A stretch of 7,177 nt of DNA from an archaeon (GTDB taxonomy: Archaea > Nanobdellota > Nanobdellia > Pacearchaeales > GW2011-AR1), in NCBI GenBank assembly GCA_030638105.1, contig DAOWFF010000075.1, positions 1 through 7,177 of the forward strand, read 5' to 3'. The notes beneath the pieces were generated by a model. It was not told the origin of the DNA, made no database searches, and saw only the letters and a program-made list of their open reading frames with translations. This document shows, piece after piece, positions 5,446 to 7,177 of this stretch; within the stretch, counting starts at the first letter, position 1; each line of letters begins with the position of its first letter. The translations under genes and the position numbers were made by a program.

Positions 5446-5478
5446 GAGTAAACTTAATGGATTACTCATTGGTAGTCC
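5446..5478. repeat. Overlapping inverted repeats between ileS and the TrmB-family gene
   Basis: GAGTAA at 5446-5451 pairs with TTACTC at 5462-5467 (6 bp, 10-base spacer), and GGATTAC at 5459-5465 pairs with GTAGTCC at 5472-5478 (6 of 7 bp). The two share GGATTAC, so only one can form at a time. On the minus strand the second hairpin is followed by the T-rich CTCTTTTATTATAAC, which would suit ileS termination. The first lies just upstream of the TATA box of the regulator and could be an operator. Both readings are inference. Confidence 0.3.
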
Positions 5479-5483
5479 TTAAC

Positions 5484-7177
5484 TCATTTAAAAATTTTTA
5501 TTGATATTTTAACCTCCTTATCTTTAATTTTGAAGACATTATTGTTTTTAAATCTTTCCTTATTAGTTGTAACAATTTCAAGTTTTTTCGAGTTGGTTCT
5601 TTCTTTAATAAATTTTTTTTCTTTTTCCAAGATTTTTTTAAAATCCTCGTCGACAAAAATTAAAAGTTCAATTTCATTTTCTTTTTCTAATCCCAAATTT
5701 TTCCTGAACGCCTGAACTTTTCTTGACATTTCCCGAGCATAACCTTCTGCTTCAAGTTCAGGAGTTATTTTAGTGTTAAACTTAACAGAAATTTCCGCTT
5801 TCTTTTTCAGTTCAATTTTTTTAACATTCAGTTGCTTCGCAATAATTCCCAAATTTTCTTTTTCAATTTTGTTGTCGCAATAAATTATTGCCCTCGCTAA
5901 AGGCCACTTCAAACCAATTTTTTCTTTGTCTCTTTCTGCAAGTCCTTTTTCAATAATCAAAAAAACTTCTTTAAATTCTGTTTCAAGTTTTTTGTCAATC
6001 TTTTTTAAATCTGGTTTTTGCCATGAACAAAGATGTACGGATTTTTCTTTCACAATTTTTTTACTCGCCAGATTTTGATAAACCTCTTCGGTTATGAATG
6101 GAATTATTGGAGCACACAATTTAAGCAAGGTAAAATAAACTTCTTTCAAAACATATTTCGCTTCTTTGTCGTCGTTAAATAATCTGTCTCTTATTATTTT
6201 GATGTAGCCCCTGCTTAAATCATTCAGCCAAAAATCTTTCAACTCCCGAGTCGCTAAATGCGGATGCAAATTTTCCAACTCCTCTGTAACTTTTTTTACC
6301 AGCGAATTTAATTTACTTATTATCCATCTGTCTTCTGGTTTTTTTATTTTTCTTGTTTTTGCATTTTCAATTAACCTTGATAAATTAAATAAAACATTCA
6401 GATTGTTTTGAGGTTCTCTGGCAGAATTAAATCCAAATTTCAGTTCCTGACTTGGATCCTGCAGACAAAAAATAATTCTCATTGTGTCTGCACCAATTTT
6501 GTCCTTTGCCTCGTCAAACCAGATTGCATTGCCTTTGCTTTTGTGCATCTCTTCTCCTTTTACATCTTTCAAACTTTCATAGCCCAAAAGAGAATTAAAC
6601 GGAGCTTTTCCAGTCAATGTAACAGACGCCCAGAATAATGCATTGAACCACCCCCGGGATTGCCCAGGCATATTTTCTGAAATCAAATCCGCAGGAAACC
6701 ATTCATTCCAATATTTTTTGTCAGATAAATAATTCAAAGTTGAGAACGGAACAATCCCTGCGTCAAGCCACGCGTCCCCGACATCGCTGACCCTTTTAAT
6801 TTCTTTTTTACATTCAGGACATTTTATTTTAATTTTATCAATCCAAGGACGATGTATTTCTTTAAGATTATCAACATCTTTTTTATTAATTGATTTTTTT
6901 CTTAATTCTTCTAAACTTCCGATGATCTCAACATGACCACAAGAACATTCCCAAATTGGCAACGGCAAACCCCAATATCTTTTTCTTGAAATCAACCAGT
7001 CCCCCATATTCTTAAACCATTCTTCCTGCCTCACCTTTCCGTATTCTGGAAACCATTTTATTTTTTTATTTTCTTTAATCAACTTGTTTCTAATTTCATT
7101 ACATTTTACATACCATTCATCAACAAGTCGGAAAATCAATTCATTACCACATCTCCAGCAGTGAGGGTATCTGTGCC
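5484..7177 (-). CDS. ileS: Isoleucyl-tRNA synthetase, C-terminal part; 5' end beyond window
   Basis: Class I synthetase that charges tRNA-Ile. The frame is open from the right edge (first visible residues HRYPHCWRCGNELIFR, a signature just after the CP1 editing domain) to TGA at 5484-5486, giving about 563 residues; the HIGH motif and most of the editing domain lie off the window. Visible are WLISRKRYWGLPLP, a probable zinc-binding insertion with CSC (near 6939-6947) and CPEC (near 6810-6821), GDAWLDAG (6756-6779), and the KMSKS-type motif as MHKSKGN (6528-6548). An anticodon-binding domain follows, and a C-terminal region contains TPELEAEGYAREMSRKVQAFRK, typical of IleRS. The first KMSKS residue is Met and the second His, a variant seen in some archaeal-type IleRS. 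No damage is seen. It is the likely first gene before the TrmB-family gene but has its own 3' gap. Confidence 0.96.
   Translation of the reverse strand, partial: HRYPHCWRCGNELIFRLVDEWYVKCNEIRNKLIKENKKIKWFPEYGKVRQEEWFKNMGDWLISRKRYWGLPLPIWECSCGHVEIIGSLEELRKKSINKKDVDNLKEIHRPWIDKIKIKCPECKKEIKRVSDVGDAWLDAGIVPFSTLNYLSDKKYWNEWFPADLISENMPGQSRGWFNALFWASVTLTGKAPFNSLLGYESLKDVKGEEMHKSKGNAIWFDEAKDKIGADTMRIIFCLQDPSQELKFGFNSAREPQNNLNVLFNLSRLIENAKTRKIKKPEDRWIISKLNSLVKKVTEELENLHPHLATRELKDFWLNDLSRGYIKIIRDRLFNDDKEAKYVLKEVYFTLLKLCAPIIPFITEEVYQNLASKKIVKEKSVHLCSWQKPDLKKIDKKLETEFKEVFLIIEKGLAERDKEKIGLKWPLARAIIYCDNKIEKENLGIIAKQLNVKKIELKKKAEISVKFNTKITPELEAEGYAREMSRKVQAFRKNLGLEKENEIELLIFVDEDFKKILEKEKKFIKERTNSKKLEIVTTNKERFKNNNVFKIKDKEVKISIKIFK

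Noticed and set aside
6408..6638. Plus-strand 76-codon frame opposite ileS
   Set aside because: It is a shadow of the strongly conserved KMSKS region of ileS on the other strand.

Overview
This is a very AT-rich, gene-dense window that looks archaeal, most likely from a small-genome DPANN-type lineage (Woesearchaeota/Pacearchaeota-like; lineage is inferred). The evidence is a Bat-type (HTH_10) regulator, a TrmB-family regulator, and promoters of archaeal layout: a TATA box about 26 nt upstream of the start codon with no Shine-Dalgarno site, implying leaderless mRNAs. Two essential aminoacyl-tRNA synthetase genes run off the two ends, so this is chromosomal sequence.

Layout from left to right: (1) the 3' part of arginyl-tRNA synthetase (+). 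(2) A 138-bp gap with an orphan strong Shine-Dalgarno sequence, followed by a 67-residue two-helix membrane protein (+). (3) A two-gene minus-strand module, a nucleotidyltransferase-fold protein with a 69-residue partner joined by an ATGA overlap, bracketed by a 46-bp direct repeat (45/46 identical). The left repeat copy starts in the last codon of the membrane protein gene. This looks like an inserted accessory cassette with toxin-antitoxin-like architecture. (4) An HTH_10 regulator (+) followed by an atypical short-chain dehydrogenase/reductase (+). A near-palindromic motif lies between the regulator's TATA box and its start codon, and the exact reverse complement of that motif lies over the regulator's stop codon, just upstream of the reductase gene. 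Together they suggest an autoregulated regulator-enzyme pair. (5) On the minus strand, a TrmB-family regulator and, upstream of it, the C-terminal part of isoleucyl-tRNA synthetase running off the right edge.

For the nucleotidyltransferase and the HTH_10 protein, TATA spacing points to ATG starts downstream of the longest open frames (2715 instead of 2769, and 2939 instead of 2873). The most notable items are the direct-repeat-flanked nucleotidyltransferase cassette, the mirrored palindromes around the regulator gene, and the reductase, in which His occupies the usual catalytic Tyr position and the glycine-rich loop carries a long insertion. No tRNA, rRNA, CRISPR array, transposase or integrase was seen.
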